This document shows positions 11,201-20,278 of a stretch of DNA of 64,000 nt, piece after piece. Numbering within the stretch: the first letter of the stretch is position 1; each line of letters starts with the position of its first letter. The notes beneath the pieces were generated by a model. That model was given only the letters and a program-made list of their open reading frames with translations. It had not been told where the DNA came from and searched no databases. This stretch comes from Staphylococcus debuckii (GTDB lineage Bacteria > Bacillota > Bacilli > Staphylococcales > Staphylococcaceae), in NCBI RefSeq assembly GCF_003718735.1, contig NZ_CP033460.1, positions 558,001-622,000 on the forward strand. Reading direction: 5' to 3'. The position numbers were made by a program, and so were the translations under genes.

Positions 11201-14200
11201 AGGAGATAAAGGTGACCAAGGTCTTCAAGGTAATCCAGGTGAAGCAGGCGCTAAAGGTGATTCAATCACAATTAATAGCATTGAAACACAACCAAATGGC
11301 GACACTAAAGTTTCTTTCTCTGATGGAAAAGAATTAACAATTCCAAAAGGAGCAAAAGGCGACAAAGGTGATAAAGGTGACACAGGCGCAGCTGGTAACG
11401 GTACTTCAGCAACACCATTAACAGTAACTGGAACTGATAAAGATGCAGACGGCAATACTGTTATCCACTTCAGTGACGGTTCACAAGCAGTCGTTTCTAA
11501 AGGCGACAAAGGTGAACGCGGCGAAGCAGGTGCACAAGGCGAAGCAGGCACACCAGGTAAATCGATTACTGTTCAAAATGTAGGTCCGGATGCAGACGGC
11601 AATACTGTACTTGAATTTAGTGATGGTTCACATGTGACAATCCCTAAAGCTAAAGACGGTGCAGCTGGTAAAGATGGTATTGACGGTAAATCAATCACAA
11701 TTACATCTTCAGAAGTTCAACCGGACGGAACAACTAAAGTAACGTTCAGTGATGGACACGAAGTAGTAATTCCGAAAGGTGAAAAAGGAGATAAAGGTGC
11801 AGATGCAACACCATTAACTGTAACTGGCTCAACTCAAACACCAGACGGCAATACTGAGGTTACATTCTCTGACGGTTCTAAAGTTGTGATTCCTAAAGCG
11901 AAAGATGGTGTGAACGGTAAAGACGGTGCATCAATCACAGTCCAAAATACTGAAACAACACCAGATGGCGATACTAAAGTAACCTTCTCAGACGGCTCTT
12001 CAGTTACGATTGCTAAAGGTGCTAAAGGAGATAAAGGTGATAACGGAGCAGACGGACAATCCATTACGGTTCAAAGTGTAAAACCAGATGCAGACGGTAA
12101 TACTGAGGTCACATTCTCAGATGGTTCTAAAGTAGTTATCCCTAAAGCGAAAGATGGAGCTGCAGGTAAAGACGGCGTTGATGGTCAATCAATTACGATT
12201 ACTGATACAGCAGTACAACCGGATGGTTCAACTAAAGTGACGTTCAGTGACGGTCATGAAGTTACTATTCCAAAAGGCGCGCAAGGCGATAAAGGTGCAG
12301 ACGGTACTTCAGTCACTGTCGCAAATGTAGAACCGCAACCAGATGGTTCAACTAAAGTGACATTTAGCGATGGAAAAGAAGTAGTTATCCCTAAAGGAGA
12401 AAAAGGAGATAACGGAGCACAAGGTGAAGCGGGCGCTGCAGGTAAAGATGGTCAATCAATTACAATTGCAGATACTGCTACAGATGCAGATGGTAATACA
12501 GTTATCACATTCAGTGACGGTACTAAAGTTGTTGTACCTAAAGGTGCTAAAGGCGACACAGGAGCCGCAGGTAAAGATGGTGCTGATGGACAATCAGTTA
12601 CAGTTCAAAATACTGAAACAACACCAGACGGCGACACTAAAGTAACCTTCTCAGATGGCACTTCAGTTACAATCGCTAAAGGCGCTAAAGGTGATAATGG
12701 AGCAGACGGTACATCTATTACTGTTGCTAAAGTAGAACCTCAGCCAAATGGTGATACTAAAGTTACATTCTCTGACGGCAAAGAAATTGTGATTCCTAAA
12801 GGAGAAAAAGGCGACAAAGGTGATAATGGTGAGGCTGGTGCCCCAGGTACTTCAGTTACTGTCGCAAATGTAGAACCGCAACCAGATGGTTCAACTAAAG
12901 TGACATTCAGTGACGGAAAAGAAGCTGTCATGCCTAAAGGCGAAAAAGGCGATACAGGAGCACAAGGTGAAGCTGGCCAAAATGGTAAAGATGGTCAATC
13001 TATCACAGTTCAAAGTACAGCTCCAGACGCAGACGGCAATACAGTGGTAACCTTCTCTGATGGATCTAAAGTTGTTCTTCCAAAAGCCAAAGACGGTGTG
13101 AACGGTAAAGATGGTGCGTCAGTCACAGTTCAAAATACTGAAACAACACCTGAAGGCAACACTAAAGTAACCTTCTCAGATGGACATGAAATCACAATCG
13201 CGAAAGGCGACAAAGGTGATAAAGGTGACTCAGTCACTGTTGCTAAAGTAGAACCTCAACCAAACGGTGATACTAAGGTCACATTCAGTGACGGCAAAGA
13301 AGTTGTAATTCCTAAAGGTGAAAAAGGTGACGCAGGTAAAGACGGTGTAGACGGTAAAGATGCACCACCTCTAACTGTTACAAACACTGAAAAAGATGCA
13401 GACGGCAATACAGTCATCCACTTCAGCGATGGTGGCACAGCTGTCATCTCTAAAGGAGATAAAGGAGCAGATGGTCAATCCATCACTGTTCAAAATGTAG
13501 AGCCAGACGCAGACGGCAACACTGAAGTAACCTTCTCAGACGGCTCTAAAGTTACAATTCCAAAAGCCGAAGATGGTGTTGATGGCAAATCAATTACTGT
13601 TACTGGTAACGAAACATTGCCAAGTGGAGATGTTAAAGTAACCTTCTCAGATGGACATGAAATCATTGTTCCTAAAGGCGCTAAAGGTGATGCTGGAGAA
13701 TCTGTGACAGTTGTGAAAACTGCTAAAGACGCAGATGGTAACACAGTTGTAGAATTCAGTGATGGAAGCAGCGTTACAATTCCTAAGGGAGATAAAGGCG
13801 ACAAAGGAGAAGATGGTACTTCAGTAACTATTACAAGTACTTCAGTACAACCAGATGGCACTACTAAAGTAACATTCTCTGACGGTCGTGAAATCAATAT
13901 TCCTAAAGGCTTAGACGGTAAATCAGTTACTATTACTAAAGCTGAACCAGATGCAGATGGCAATACAGTTATTGACTTCAGTGACGGCTCTAAAGTAACT
14001 GTACCAAAAGGTCAAGATGGCAAATCAATTACTATCACTAATACTGAAAGCTTGCCAAACGGAGACGTGAAAGTCACATTCAGTGATGGACATGAAGTCG
14101 TAGTACCTAAAGGTGCTAAAGGAGATAAAGGTGAAGATGGACAATCTATCACAATTACTTCTTCTGCAGTACAACCAGATGGTAATACGAAAGTAGTCTT

Positions 14201-15815
14201 CAGCGATGGACACGAAATTGTTGTACCTAAAGGTCAAGACGGCAAATCAATTTCTATCGTTTCAACAACTAAAGACCCAGACGGTAACACAGTTGTAGAA
14301 TTCAGCGATGGTACTTCAGTTACAATTGCTAAAGGCGATAAAGGTGAACAAGGCTTAAACGGTAAGGGTGGTCGTGATGGTCAAGACGGCAAATCAATTA
14401 CAGTAACTGGCCAAACTATTGATCCGGATGGTAATACGAAAGTAACATTCAGTGATGGCAACTCAATCACTGTACCAAAAGGCCAAGACGGCACATCTGT
14501 CACTGTGAAAGATTCACACCAAGATGCAGACGGCAACACAGTTGTAGAATTCTCTGACGGTAACACAATCACTGTGTTAAAAGGTAAAGACGGAAAAGAC
14601 GGCTTGAACGGTCAGGACGGCAAAGATGGCAAATCTATCACAATTACTGGTCAATCTGTAGATCCGAACGGCAATACTGTTGTGACATTCAGTGATGGCA
14701 ACTCAATTACTGTATCTAAAGGTCAAGATGGCAGATCTGTTTCTGTTAAAGACTCACACCAAGATGCAGACGGCAACACAGTTGTAGAATTTACTGATGG
14801 AAATACAATCACTGTCTTGAAAGGTAAAGATGGAAAAGACGGCAAAGATGGCAAGTCTATCACAATCACTGGCCAATCTGTAGACCCGAACGGCAATACA
14901 ATTGTGACATTCAGCGATGGCAGAGAAATCACTATTCCAAAAGGCAAAGACGGCGTATCTGTTACTGTTAAAGATTCACATCAAGATAAAGATGGTAATA
15001 CTGTCGTAGAATTTAGCGATGGCAATACAATTACAGTCATGAAAGGTAAAGACGGACGTGACGGTATTAATGGTAGAGACGGTAGAGATGGTAGAGACGG
15101 ACGCGATGGACGTGATGGCAGAGATGCTCAACCAACAGCACCTGTTTATATCGTGAATAATTACATTGATCAATATAATACAAACATTATTGTATTTAGC
15201 GATGGTCAACGTATCGAAATTCCATGCGATGAAAATGGTAATGCAGTTGTGATTATTGGATATAACCACGATGTGAAAGGTAACGTAGTATTGCAATGTG
15301 CAAATAAAACTAAAATTATCGTACCTTGTCATAAACCTGAAACACCAAAAGTTACGATTCCAATGATTCCATTAGTGCCAGCAACACCTGTTGTACCGAA
15401 TCAACCAGTGACACCGACACCAAGTGGACCAAATCATCCAGGTAAATCACCGAACGATGGTGGACAAACTAACACGCCGCTTGTACCAAATCAAAATACA
15501 ACACCAAGTAATTCTCGACCAACTCCACCAGTAACAGGCACTCACACACCTGTTGTAAACCATGACGGTGGTCATAAAGTTGGAAACCCAGAACCAAATC
15601 ATCAACCAGAAGTAAAAACAACTACGAAAGTTTCAACACCAAATAAAGTAGCTACTCAACCAAGCAAAGCGAAACCAGAACAAAATCAACCAAAAGCAAA
15701 AGTATTACCAAATACAGGCGCTAACGATACAGCACCAATGCTTTATGGTACTATCTTTGCTGGCTTAGGAACTGCAATGATGTTCGGCATGAAACGTCGT
15801 AAAAATCAAAAATAA
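5253..15815 (+). CDS. Giant YSIRK/LPXTG wall-anchored protein of alternating collagen-like and FSDG repeats
   Basis: 3,520 aa from ATG 5253, chosen over an upstream in-frame ATG (5217) because GGAGG (5242-5246) sits correctly before it and the signal peptide then begins normally. Order: [12 protein letters not shown] signal peptide; S/E/K-rich stretch to about 215; a unique N-terminal region (to about 610); a bacterial Ig-like module ([18 protein letters not shown], about 610-675); then from about 712 to 3291 roughly 60 units. Each unit has a beta-like segment (typically [22 protein letters not shown] plus xxVTIPKG) followed by a short Gly-X-Y run rich in GDKGDKG, GEAG and GKDG. The array ends in repeated Gly-Arg-Asp triplets, a degenerate cap with three cysteines (3325, 3349, 3359), a P/T/N-rich wall-spanning region and LPNTG (3485-3489) with membrane anchor and RRKNQK. 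It is probably an extended surface fibre, possibly trimeric through the collagen-like runs (inference). The binding partner is unknown. Confidence 0.88.
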   Translation: MKQRKSKRLDFLPNIHNKYSIRKFTVGTASILLGSTLIFGASHEAEAAENDSTAATQNLNDSDEVPSTTEQQVKQSEEQQPVSDEAKLKQSNVSSENVSENKSGIKDTPEKVSESNEVLKPEVKEETPKASENAPDLKNDYSDFSSDKTKKSSENHLEKNNEQVNSSINNNEKDSLAEVTVPETPIQPGHLPEAVEAPQEFISKYEASSDHAGLVREMLAENYNSEDVEGILNKWDVDYNTISPEDLFSEIIKAGILYANEQTSKYSVYAVRAMPGDANAPTMADSDPADSDSTLFDSETSSNVSIPKKASASEAIGALKAEASINPNTGIEITGDGMTYSGQKPASYVINAIPDKAHNKMNFEIKYYVTPGTGQTHAIDLGGFNFGDGFVLPPEGGAINTTVDMVGTTAKPSTVRLLEGKTKPGYPQGYALESRPFLSDFAVKNNGYADVKFSLPVKDWNGDLSVNGYVMMYPNGGNYSTTLNPYSTQNYFNKNMQVILDGNVDLNLHKKNKVSTEPVPFEKEYIISKDIPVGSQRVTTKGKDGLKEVNNSVWYYKNVAIGSEVDSEKILKAPINEVIELGIGDIDNAGLQAPVIDPQLSKTQVVTGTASPNSNVEIKVGNKTYNTTADNQGNFTQRLNTPLQEGDRITAIAHKDGKTSQPGKTIVPRDGRPAELETITSRGNDQGKQGTWVTITDKSNGQEISRFFVPDGEAGAQGAKGEKGDRGESIKVKSSGLLPNGNMQVTFTDENSVVVPQGPQGIQGERGPQGDSITVQDTEKLPNGDTKVIFTDGTEITIPKGDKGDPIRIVDTTQILTGTRVTFSDGTNIIIPKGAQGPKGDKGDRGATGRDGDDGERGETGPAGPAGTSIGIKTTEKLPNGDTKVTFTDGKSITIPKGEDGKSITVTNSAPDNNGDIVVTFSDGSTVKVPKGAKGDRGEVGAQGAKGEKGDAGDSIRITTTEPQSNGDIKVNFSDGKSIIVPKGDKGDKGQDAAPLTVTSESKDKDGNTVVHFSDGKTATISKGDPGVAGPKGDKGDRGEQGTKGDKGDTGAAGANGKDAAPLTVTSEAKDADGNTVVNFSDGSHVTISKGDKGDRGEQGTKGEKGDPGKDGAAGAQGEAGAKGEKGDSISIVSITPQSNGDTKVIFSDGKELTIPKGEKGDKGEAGQNATPLTVTETTKDPDGNTVVHFSDGKTATVSKGDKGDTGAAGANGKDADPLTVVKESKDADGNTVVEFSDGQTAVVSKGDKGEAGQDAKPLTVTSSEKDAAGNTVVHFSDGSAITVDKGARGEQGAKGEQGEKGENGTSVSIDKIEKLPDGATKVTFSDGKSFEIPKGQDGTSVTITETKTLPNGNKQVTFSDGKTLEIPKGDKGDKGEAGVNGKDAAPLTVVKESKDAAGNTVVEFSDGSTATISKGEKGEQGEAGAQGAKGDNGESITIKSIDPQANGDTKVTFSDGKELTIPKGEKGENGAAGKDAEPLTVVNTTKDPDGNTVIHFSDGQTATVSKGDKGDAGVNGKDGANGKDAAPLTVVKESKDAAGNTVVEFSDGSTATISKGDKGEQGEAGAQGAKGDNGESITIKSIDPQANGDTKVTFSDGKELTIPKGEKGENGAAGKDADPLTVVNTTKDPDGNTVIHFSDGQTATVSKGDKGDAGAKGEAGEKGADGQSITIKSTETTPDGDTKVTFSDGQVITIPKGKDGKSITVDNSAPDKDGNTVVHFSDGSEVVIPKGEKGEAGAKGEAGEKGADGQNGKDGQSITIDSIEPQANDDTKVTFSDGQSITIPKGKDGQSISITNTETLPNGNKQVTFSDGKTLEIPKGDKGENGDSVTVQDTQTLPNGDTEVTFSDGKKVTIPKGKDGVDGKDGKDAAPLTVTSTEKDADGNTVVHFSDGGTATISKGDKGDAGAKGENGESITVDHINKLPNGDSEVVFSDGKTVTIPKGEKGDAGENAAPLTVTSSDKDADGNTVIHFSDGSTATVSKGDKGDQGLQGNPGEAGAKGDSITINSIETQPNGDTKVSFSDGKELTIPKGAKGDKGDKGDTGAAGNGTSATPLTVTGTDKDADGNTVIHFSDGSQAVVSKGDKGERGEAGAQGEAGTPGKSITVQNVGPDADGNTVLEFSDGSHVTIPKAKDGAAGKDGIDGKSITITSSEVQPDGTTKVTFSDGHEVVIPKGEKGDKGADATPLTVTGSTQTPDGNTEVTFSDGSKVVIPKAKDGVNGKDGASITVQNTETTPDGDTKVTFSDGSSVTIAKGAKGDKGDNGADGQSITVQSVKPDADGNTEVTFSDGSKVVIPKAKDGAAGKDGVDGQSITITDTAVQPDGSTKVTFSDGHEVTIPKGAQGDKGADGTSVTVANVEPQPDGSTKVTFSDGKEVVIPKGEKGDNGAQGEAGAAGKDGQSITIADTATDADGNTVITFSDGTKVVVPKGAKGDTGAAGKDGADGQSVTVQNTETTPDGDTKVTFSDGTSVTIAKGAKGDNGADGTSITVAKVEPQPNGDTKVTFSDGKEIVIPKGEKGDKGDNGEAGAPGTSVTVANVEPQPDGSTKVTFSDGKEAVMPKGEKGDTGAQGEAGQNGKDGQSITVQSTAPDADGNTVVTFSDGSKVVLPKAKDGVNGKDGASVTVQNTETTPEGNTKVTFSDGHEITIAKGDKGDKGDSVTVAKVEPQPNGDTKVTFSDGKEVVIPKGEKGDAGKDGVDGKDAPPLTVTNTEKDADGNTVIHFSDGGTAVISKGDKGADGQSITVQNVEPDADGNTEVTFSDGSKVTIPKAEDGVDGKSITVTGNETLPSGDVKVTFSDGHEIIVPKGAKGDAGESVTVVKTAKDADGNTVVEFSDGSSVTIPKGDKGDKGEDGTSVTITSTSVQPDGTTKVTFSDGREINIPKGLDGKSVTITKAEPDADGNTVIDFSDGSKVTVPKGQDGKSITITNTESLPNGDVKVTFSDGHEVVVPKGAKGDKGEDGQSITITSSAVQPDGNTKVVFSDGHEIVVPKGQDGKSISIVSTTKDPDGNTVVEFSDGTSVTIAKGDKGEQGLNGKGGRDGQDGKSITVTGQTIDPDGNTKVTFSDGNSITVPKGQDGTSVTVKDSHQDADGNTVVEFSDGNTITVLKGKDGKDGLNGQDGKDGKSITITGQSVDPNGNTVVTFSDGNSITVSKGQDGRSVSVKDSHQDADGNTVVEFTDGNTITVLKGKDGKDGKDGKSITITGQSVDPNGNTIVTFSDGREITIPKGKDGVSVTVKDSHQDKDGNTVVEFSDGNTITVMKGKDGRDGINGRDGRDGRDGRDGRDGRDAQPTAPVYIVNNYIDQYNTNIIVFSDGQRIEIPCDENGNAVVIIGYNHDVKGNVVLQCANKTKIIVPCHKPETPKVTIPMIPLVPATPVVPNQPVTPTPSGPNHPGKSPNDGGQTNTPLVPNQNTTPSNSRPTPPVTGTHTPVVNHDGGHKVGNPEPNHQPEVKTTTKVSTPNKVATQPSKAKPEQNQPKAKVLPNTGANDTAPMLYGTIFAGLGTAMMFGMKRRKNQK
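7390..15126 (+). repeat. Coding repeat array: about 60 FSDG/Gly-X-Y units
   Basis: Every 30-50 codons an F-S/T-D-G motif followed by V/I-P-K-G recurs, with intervening Gly-X-Y runs of about 2 to 12 triplets. I counted about 59 canonical units and two degenerate ones after them. Codon choice varies between units (for example GAC/GAT and AAA/AAG), so most are not recent copies; a few are near-identical. Confidence 0.9.
9393..10238 (+). repeat. Near-identical 423-bp tandem duplication inside the repeat array
   Basis: The segment beginning AACGGAAAAGA at 9393 recurs at 9816, an offset of 423 nt (141 codons). Both copies encode [18 protein letters not shown], then the [16 protein letters not shown] unit, then [15 protein letters not shown] or [15 protein letters not shown], with only scattered synonymous changes. 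Confidence 0.75.
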
Positions 15816-15836
15816 ATAAAGTTTTCTTCAAATTAA

Positions 15837-15867
15837 GAGCCAGGCCACCGTGCCTGGTTCTTTTTTA
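15837..15867 (+). terminator. Terminator of the giant surface-protein gene
   Basis: Stem GAGCCAGGC (15837-15845) with GCCTGGTTC (15852-15860), then six T. Confidence 0.9.
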
Positions 15868-16004
15868 ATTTTGAAAAGAGAAAAAGAAAACGAGTAAATG
15901 AACTGATTTTGAATAGCTTTACTATTGAGTTGAAAAGTTGCAAACGCTTACTAGCTCTAGTGTTTAGAATTAAGTTGAAATTAACAATTTTCTAAAAATT
16001 AATG

Positions 16005-16032
16005 TTGACTTTTTCACTCAGTAATGTAATAT
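16005..16032 (+). promoter_or_regulatory. Candidate promoter of the S-box/metNIQ transcript
   Basis: -35 TTGACT (16005-16010), 16-bp spacer, -10-like TAATAT (16027-16032), about 25 nt before the riboswitch P1 stem. Confidence 0.5.
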
Positions 16033-16058
16033 ATGAAATATAAATGAACTGAATACAT

Positions 16059-16176
16059 AACTCTTATCCAGAGAGGTGGAGGGACAGGCCCTATGAAACC
16101 TCGGCAGCAGGATCGAAATCGTAACTATTCGATTACTGTGCCAATTCCTACAGCAAATGCTGTAAAGATGAGACGA
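16059..16176 (+). ncRNA. SAM-I (S-box) riboswitch aptamer
   Basis: The conserved S-box features are present in order: the CTCTTATCCAGAGAGGTGGAGGG segment (P1/P2 with the kink-turn region), then CCCTATGAAACCTCGGCAGC, the P3 hairpin, GTGCCAATTCC and the closing GATGAGAC. S-box RNAs bind S-adenosylmethionine and cause premature termination when methionine is plentiful. An intrinsic terminator and metNIQ follow, which is the expected context. The final GAGAC can pair back with the opening strand to form P1. Confidence 0.96.
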
Positions 16177-16184
16177 GCCAAATT

Positions 16185-16226
16185 ATTCCGAGGACTTGTT
16201 TCATTGTCCCCGGAATTTTTATTTTT
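16185..16226 (+). terminator. Riboswitch-controlled terminator
   Basis: ATTCCGAGGAC (16185-16195) pairs with GTCCCCGGAAT (16206-16216) with one internal mismatch, followed by a T-rich run. Placed between the S-box and metN, it is the expression platform. Confidence 0.85.
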
Positions 16227-16290
16227 CAAAATAAAAGTCAAAATAGAGGCAAAATTCATTCATTTCAAACTATCAGAGGGGGACTAACCT

Positions 16291-17307
16291 ATGATTGAGT
16301 TCAAGGATGTGAGTAAAACATTCCATAAGCGCTCAACAGAAATTCAAGCTTTAAAGGATGTCAGCTTTACTGTTGAACGACAAGAAATCTATGGTGTTAT
16401 TGGCTACAGCGGTGCAGGTAAGAGTACTTTAATCCGTTTGGTAAATAAGCTTGAGAATGTAACATCTGGTGAAGTCGTTGTCGATGGACATCAAATAAAT
16501 CAATACAGCAAGAAAGAATTGCGTAAAGTTAAGAAGAATATTGGTATGATATTCCAGCATTTCAACTTGCTGAATTCTAAAACGGTATTTAATAATGTGG
16601 CAATGCCGCTGATTTTGGAAGGCAAGAGTAAAAAATACATAAAAGAGAAAGTAGATGAAATGTTAGAGTTCGTCGGACTTGGAGATAAAGGCTCACAATA
16701 TCCGAATGAACTTTCTGGTGGTCAAAAACAAAGAGTAGCCATCGCCAGAGCACTTGTCACAGATCCTCAAATTTTATTGTGTGATGAAGCTACAAGTGCA
16801 CTCGATCCAGCTACTACGGACTCTATCTTGCGACTCTTAAAGCGAGTGAATGAAACATTTGAAGTAACGATTTTATTGATTACTCACGAGATGAGTGTCA
16901 TTCAAAAGATTTGCGATAAAGTTGCCGTTATGGAACAAGGGCGCGTCATTGAAAAAGGCACTGTCTTAGATGTCTTCAGTCACCCGAAAACCGAAACGGC
17001 GAAGAACTTCGTTTCTACAGTTATCAGCACAGACATCAGTGAGAAGATGATTCATCAATTACCGACAGATGCCAATTATCAAGATGTGAAAGTTTATATG
17101 GAAGGTGCTCAATTAGGCTTATCTGTGATCCAAACATTGATTAAAGACTTTAATTTAGGAGTGAACGTCATTTATGCTTCGATGTCGGATATTCAAGATA
17201 CTTCAGTCGGTTATTTGACATTACGTATTAAAGGCACTGACGAAGAGAAACAACGCGCATATGATTACTTGAAACAACATCACATCGAATATGAGGAGGT
17301 TGGATAA
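16291..17307 (+). CDS. metN: Methionine ABC importer ATP-binding protein MetN
   Basis: 338 aa. Cytoplasmic ATPase powering D/L-methionine uptake with MetI and MetQ. Walker A GYSGAGKST (38-46), ABC signature LSGGQKQR (about 141), Walker B ILLCDEATSALD (about 161) and the switch histidine in LITHEM. The last 90 or so residues form the NIL/ACT-like domain typical of MetN, which in characterised relatives binds methionine and inhibits transport. Length is normal for the family. The start has a strong AGAGGGGG site. It is the first gene of metN-metI-metQ under the S-box, so induction on methionine starvation is expected. metI begins 1 nt after the stop codon. The assignment is secure from sequence and context. 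Confidence 0.95.
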   Translation: MIEFKDVSKTFHKRSTEIQALKDVSFTVERQEIYGVIGYSGAGKSTLIRLVNKLENVTSGEVVVDGHQINQYSKKELRKVKKNIGMIFQHFNLLNSKTVFNNVAMPLILEGKSKKYIKEKVDEMLEFVGLGDKGSQYPNELSGGQKQRVAIARALVTDPQILLCDEATSALDPATTDSILRLLKRVNETFEVTILLITHEMSVIQKICDKVAVMEQGRVIEKGTVLDVFSHPKTETAKNFVSTVISTDISEKMIHQLPTDANYQDVKVYMEGAQLGLSVIQTLIKDFNLGVNVIYASMSDIQDTSVGYLTLRIKGTDEEKQRAYDYLKQHHIEYEEVG

Positions 17308-17308
17308 T

Positions 17309-17968
17309 ATGCTTGGTTCATCTTTAGACTCGTCGCAATTATGGGAAGCACTCTATCAAACGTTATTGATGGTTTCAATTTCACTAGTGATTGGTGCATT
17401 AATTGGGATTCCTTTAGGCATCTTACTAGTAGTGACGAAGAAAAATGGTATTTGGGAAAATGTAGCAATCTATCATATCTTAAATCCGATTATTAACATT
17501 TTTCGTTCGATTCCATTCATTATTTTGTTAATTGCGATTGTACCGTTTACTAAATTAATCGTAGGGACATCCATCGGTACAGCAGCGGCGATTGTACCTT
17601 TAACGGTATACGTAGCACCTTACATTGCGCGTCTCGTTGAAAATTCATTATTGGAAGTAGACGCAGGGGTTATCGAAGCAGCGAATGCAATGGGCGCCTC
17701 ACCGTTCCAAATTATTCGCTACTTCTTAATGCCAGAAGCTTTAGGATCATTAATCTTAGCGATTACTACTGCAATCATCGGTTTGATTGGTTCAACAGCT
17801 ATGGCCGGTGCAGTAGGTGGCGGCGGTATTGGTGACTTGGCCTTAGCTTATGGTTACCAACGTTTTGATACTATCGTCATTGTTATTACAGTAGTTATTT
17901 TAGTCATTATGGTTCAGCTGATTCAATCTCTCGGGAATGTTTTGGCTAAGAAGATTCGCAGAAATTAA
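17309..17968 (+). CDS. metI: Methionine ABC importer permease MetI
   Basis: 219 aa from ATG 17309. An earlier in-frame ATG (17291) lies in the metN end and overlaps the AGGAGGT site (17294-17300), so 17309 is preferred. About five hydrophobic membrane segments and the BPD-type permease EAA loop (EVDAGVIEAANAMGASPFQIIRYFLMPEA) that contacts MetN. GGGGIGDLALAYGYQRFDT near the C-terminus is also typical of MetI. It forms the transmembrane channel of the methionine importer. It is translated almost without a gap after metN and followed 24 nt later by metQ. Homodimeric in characterised systems. Confidence 0.95.
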   Translation: MLGSSLDSSQLWEALYQTLLMVSISLVIGALIGIPLGILLVVTKKNGIWENVAIYHILNPIINIFRSIPFIILLIAIVPFTKLIVGTSIGTAAAIVPLTVYVAPYIARLVENSLLEVDAGVIEAANAMGASPFQIIRYFLMPEALGSLILAITTAIIGLIGSTAMAGAVGGGGIGDLALAYGYQRFDTIVIVITVVILVIMVQLIQSLGNVLAKKIRRN

Positions 17969-17992
17969 TCACACAAAGGGGTTTTTTAGGAT

Positions 17993-18838
17993 ATGAAAAA
18001 GTTATTAGTATTATTAATGGCATTAGTCGTAGTACTTGCGGCTTGCGGCGGCAATAAGAAAGATGATAAGACCGTCACAGTAGGGGTCGCATCAGATGAT
18101 ACAAAGGTATGGGATAAAGTGAAAGAACTGGCGAAGAAAGATGGAATCAACGTTGAAATCAAGAAATTCTCTGATTACAACGTACCGAACAAGGCGCTAA
18201 ACGATGGGGATATCGACATGAACGCATTCCAACATTTCGCATTCTTGCATGAATATGAGAAAGCAAACAAAGGGACTCATATCACACCAATCCGTACAAC
18301 AGTCTTCGCTCCATTAGGTATTTATTCTAAGAAGATTAAAGACGTTAAAGATTTGAAAAAAGGGGCAAAAGTCGTTATTCCTAACGATGTATCAAACCAA
18401 GCACGTGCATTGAAACTTTTAGAAAATGCAGGTTATATCAAACTTTCTAAAGACTTCGGCTTAAAAGGAAGCAAGAAAGATATTGTAGAAAACAAGAAAG
18501 ATTTAGATATCAAAGCAGTGGATGCGCAACAAACAGCACGTTCTTTAGACGATGTAGATATTGCAGTTATTAATAATGGTGTAGCTTCTAAATCAGGTTT
18601 AGATCCTAAGAAAGATCCAATTTTCTTAGAAAAAGATAACACTAATACATCTAAACCTTATATCAATATTATCGCTGTAAATGACAAAGATAAAGATAAT
18701 AAAACATACAAGAAAGTTGCTGAATTGTATCATTCTAAAGAAGCACGTAAAGCTTTAAAAGAAGATACTAAAGATGGAGAAAAAATCGTGGATCTATCTC
18801 AAAAAGAAATCAAAGATATTACAGATAGTTTGAAATAA
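17993..18838 (+). CDS. metQ: Methionine-binding lipoprotein MetQ (NlpA family)
   Basis: 281 aa. The N-terminus is a lipoprotein signal peptide with lipobox LAAC (MKKLLVLLMALVVVLAACGG), so the mature protein should be anchored to the outer face of the membrane at the cysteine. The rest matches the NlpA/MetQ fold: TVTVGVASDD, VPNKALNDGDIDMNAFQH, APLGIYSKKIKDVKDLKKGAKVVIPND and INIIAV. It captures methionine and delivers it to MetI. Third gene of the S-box operon, ending at a strong terminator. Staphylococci often carry more than one metQ-like gene, so the precise substrate (L- or D-methionine, or a Met dipeptide) is not certain. Confidence 0.93.
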   Translation: MKKLLVLLMALVVVLAACGGNKKDDKTVTVGVASDDTKVWDKVKELAKKDGINVEIKKFSDYNVPNKALNDGDIDMNAFQHFAFLHEYEKANKGTHITPIRTTVFAPLGIYSKKIKDVKDLKKGAKVVIPNDVSNQARALKLLENAGYIKLSKDFGLKGSKKDIVENKKDLDIKAVDAQQTARSLDDVDIAVINNGVASKSGLDPKKDPIFLEKDNTNTSKPYINIIAVNDKDKDNKTYKKVAELYHSKEARKALKEDTKDGEKIVDLSQKEIKDITDSLK

Positions 18839-18849
18839 GCAATAAGCAG

Positions 18850-18890
18850 AGTGGGATTGAGACAAAATAAAGTCTCGATTCCACTTTTTT
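18850..18890 (+). terminator. metNIQ terminator
   Basis: A 14-bp stem, AGTGGGATTGAGAC (18850-18863) with GTCTCGATTCCACT (18872-18885, G-U pairs), then a T-run. It is of the GTGGGA...GAGAC hairpin class common between staphylococcal genes. Confidence 0.9.
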
Positions 18891-18901
18891 AATAGAACAA
18901 T

Positions 18902-18942
18902 AAAAAAAGACTTCGAATCAGTTGCCTGAATCGAAGTCTTTT
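18902..18942 (-). terminator. tRNA-Ser terminator
   Basis: GACTTCGAATCAG pairs with CTGAATCGAAGTC around TTGC, with one mismatch. The A-run at 18902-18908 gives the U-tract on the minus strand, just after the tRNA 3' end. Confidence 0.8.
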
Positions 18943-18948
18943 AAGTAG

Positions 18949-19038
18949 CGGAGAAAGAGGGATTCGAACCCCCGCGGGCCGTTAAGCCCCTGTCGGTTTT
19001 CAAGACCGATCCCTTCAGCCGGACTTGGGTATTTCTCC
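18949..19038 (-). tRNA. tRNA-Ser (anticodon UGA)
   Basis: 90 nt on the minus strand. Acceptor GGAGAAA/TTTCTCC with discriminator G; T-arm GGGGGTTCGAATCCC; anticodon loop CTTGAAA with anticodon TGA; and the long variable arm typical of class II tRNAs such as serine. CCA is not encoded. A near-consensus promoter lies upstream and a terminator follows directly, so it is a single-gene unit. Confidence 0.97.
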
Positions 19039-19061
19039 ATGTAATATTTAACACAAGAATT

Positions 19062-19090
19062 ATTATATAATAAGATAACCTACCCGTCAA
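19062..19090 (-). promoter_or_regulatory. tRNA-Ser promoter
   Basis: On the minus strand: -35 TTGACG (19085-19090), spacer exactly 17 bp, -10 TATAAT (19062-19067). Transcription would start about 17 nt before the mature tRNA. Confidence 0.85.
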
Positions 19091-19236
19091 TAACTTTTTT
19101 AATAAAAAATCTAAAATCTTTGTAGCCACTTCACAAAGTTAAAATCAGCTAAGCAAAGTTGTTATGGTTGTCAGTCTTATAAAGCGGGTAAATATTAAAT
19201 GTTATGACAAAACTACCAATTTAGGAGTGCTACAAA

Positions 19237-19938
19237 ATGGAAGAATTATATTACGGTGACCATGAAGAACAATTGATTGATGTTTATCCTGCCTCAGATG
19301 CTTTGGCTGAACATGATGATAAATGGTTAGTACTTATTCATGGCGGTTATTGGAGACAGAAATTTGACCGTTCATTAAATGATAAATTAATCGAAATGCT
19401 TACAAGAGAAGGATACAATGTGGCGAACGTTGAATATCGTCGTGGGGAGCATGCTTGGCCGACACCAGAGGAAGATACAAAGAAAGCCATTCAAGCTTTC
19501 AAGTCTTCAAAGTTTGTGGATAATCAAGAAATTATATTGATTGGTCACTCAGTAGGCGGCCAGCTTGTATTGAATAATGCAGACGAAGCAGACCGTGTGA
19601 TTGCGATGGCACCCGTGACTGATGTGCCTTATACCAAAGAACAAGGGTTAGGCAGAAATGCAGTAGATGAGTATTTTGGAGACATCACTGATGCGGCGCT
19701 TGAAGCTGCCTCTCCAATGTCACGTTTACCTCTAAAAACTAAAACTTTAATAATCCAAGGTTTCAATGACAACGGCGTCAAAGTTGAATCTACCTTGGCT
19801 TATGTGTCTCAAAATGAAGAAAATACCATAGATTTATATGCATTTGCGCATTTAGGCCACATGCAATGCCTTGAACCTGAAGGACGCCATATTGATTTAA
19901 TGCTTGAGTGGATTGATCATAGAGACGAAGAAAATTAA
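19237..19938 (+). CDS. Alpha/beta-hydrolase, esterase or kynurenine-formamidase-like
   Basis: 233 aa, cytoplasmic (no signal peptide). The HGGYW motif near residue 36 forms the oxyanion-hole region and is shared by arylformamidases and related small-ester hydrolases; GHSVGG is the nucleophile elbow with the catalytic Ser. The acid is probably in IIQGFNDNGVKVES and the His in AHLGHMQCLEP. The start is well placed after AGGAG. Monocistronic, with its own terminator. Formamidase activity is only one possibility: no tryptophan-degradation genes are nearby, so a general carboxylesterase is equally likely. Confidence 0.75.
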   Translation: MEELYYGDHEEQLIDVYPASDALAEHDDKWLVLIHGGYWRQKFDRSLNDKLIEMLTREGYNVANVEYRRGEHAWPTPEEDTKKAIQAFKSSKFVDNQEIILIGHSVGGQLVLNNADEADRVIAMAPVTDVPYTKEQGLGRNAVDEYFGDITDAALEAASPMSRLPLKTKTLIIQGFNDNGVKVESTLAYVSQNEENTIDLYAFAHLGHMQCLEPEGRHIDLMLEWIDHRDEEN

Positions 19939-19954
19939 AATAAGCGAGAAGTTG

Positions 19955-19986
19955 GAGCAGAACAGAAATAATGTTCTGCTCTTTTT
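19955..19986 (+). terminator. Terminator of the esterase gene
   Basis: GAGCAGAAC (19955-19963) pairs with GTTCTGCTC (19973-19981), followed by T-rich sequence. Confidence 0.85.
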
Positions 19987-20278
19987 ATTGTATAAGATAA
20001 CGCTTACATTTGAGATTTTCTTTAAATTTTTACATTTTTTTGAAAATAGGTATTTTATTTTTGCGGATTTTAGTATATTATATTAACGAAAAGTGAGAAA
20101 TTTGAGAAAAAACCTATAGAATAAATGAAATTATTACATTTTGGGAATAACTCAATCATTTATGAAAAACACCTCAATACATGCTCACTCCACAAAATTT
20201 CTTCGTTTAATTGCTTTATATTTTCTTTCTAATTTTTATTACCCAAACATATTTAAATAGACAACAAGGGGGACCTCT
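19987..20278 (+). other. Intergenic leader region of the AraC gene
   Basis: About 290 bp, A+T-rich, without a credible ORF. It ends in the AAGGGGGA ribosome site of the AraC regulator. No clear promoter or RNA. Confidence 0.4.

Noticed and set aside
7757..14947. Many minus-strand and shifted-frame ORFs inside the giant repeat gene
   Set aside because: They are shadows of the repeated codons (rich in Ser, Pro, Leu) with no ribosome sites or recognisable domains.
15050..15126. RGD-type integrin motif in the Gly-Arg-Asp run
   Set aside because: The triplets read G-R-D-G-R-D, so Arg-Gly-Asp does not occur there.
16093..16287. 64-codon plus-strand ORF before metN
   Set aside because: It lies across the S-box aptamer and terminator; it has no ribosome site and the RNA explanation is complete.
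18941..19129. 62-codon minus-strand ORF
   Set aside because: Coincides with tRNA-Ser and its promoter.
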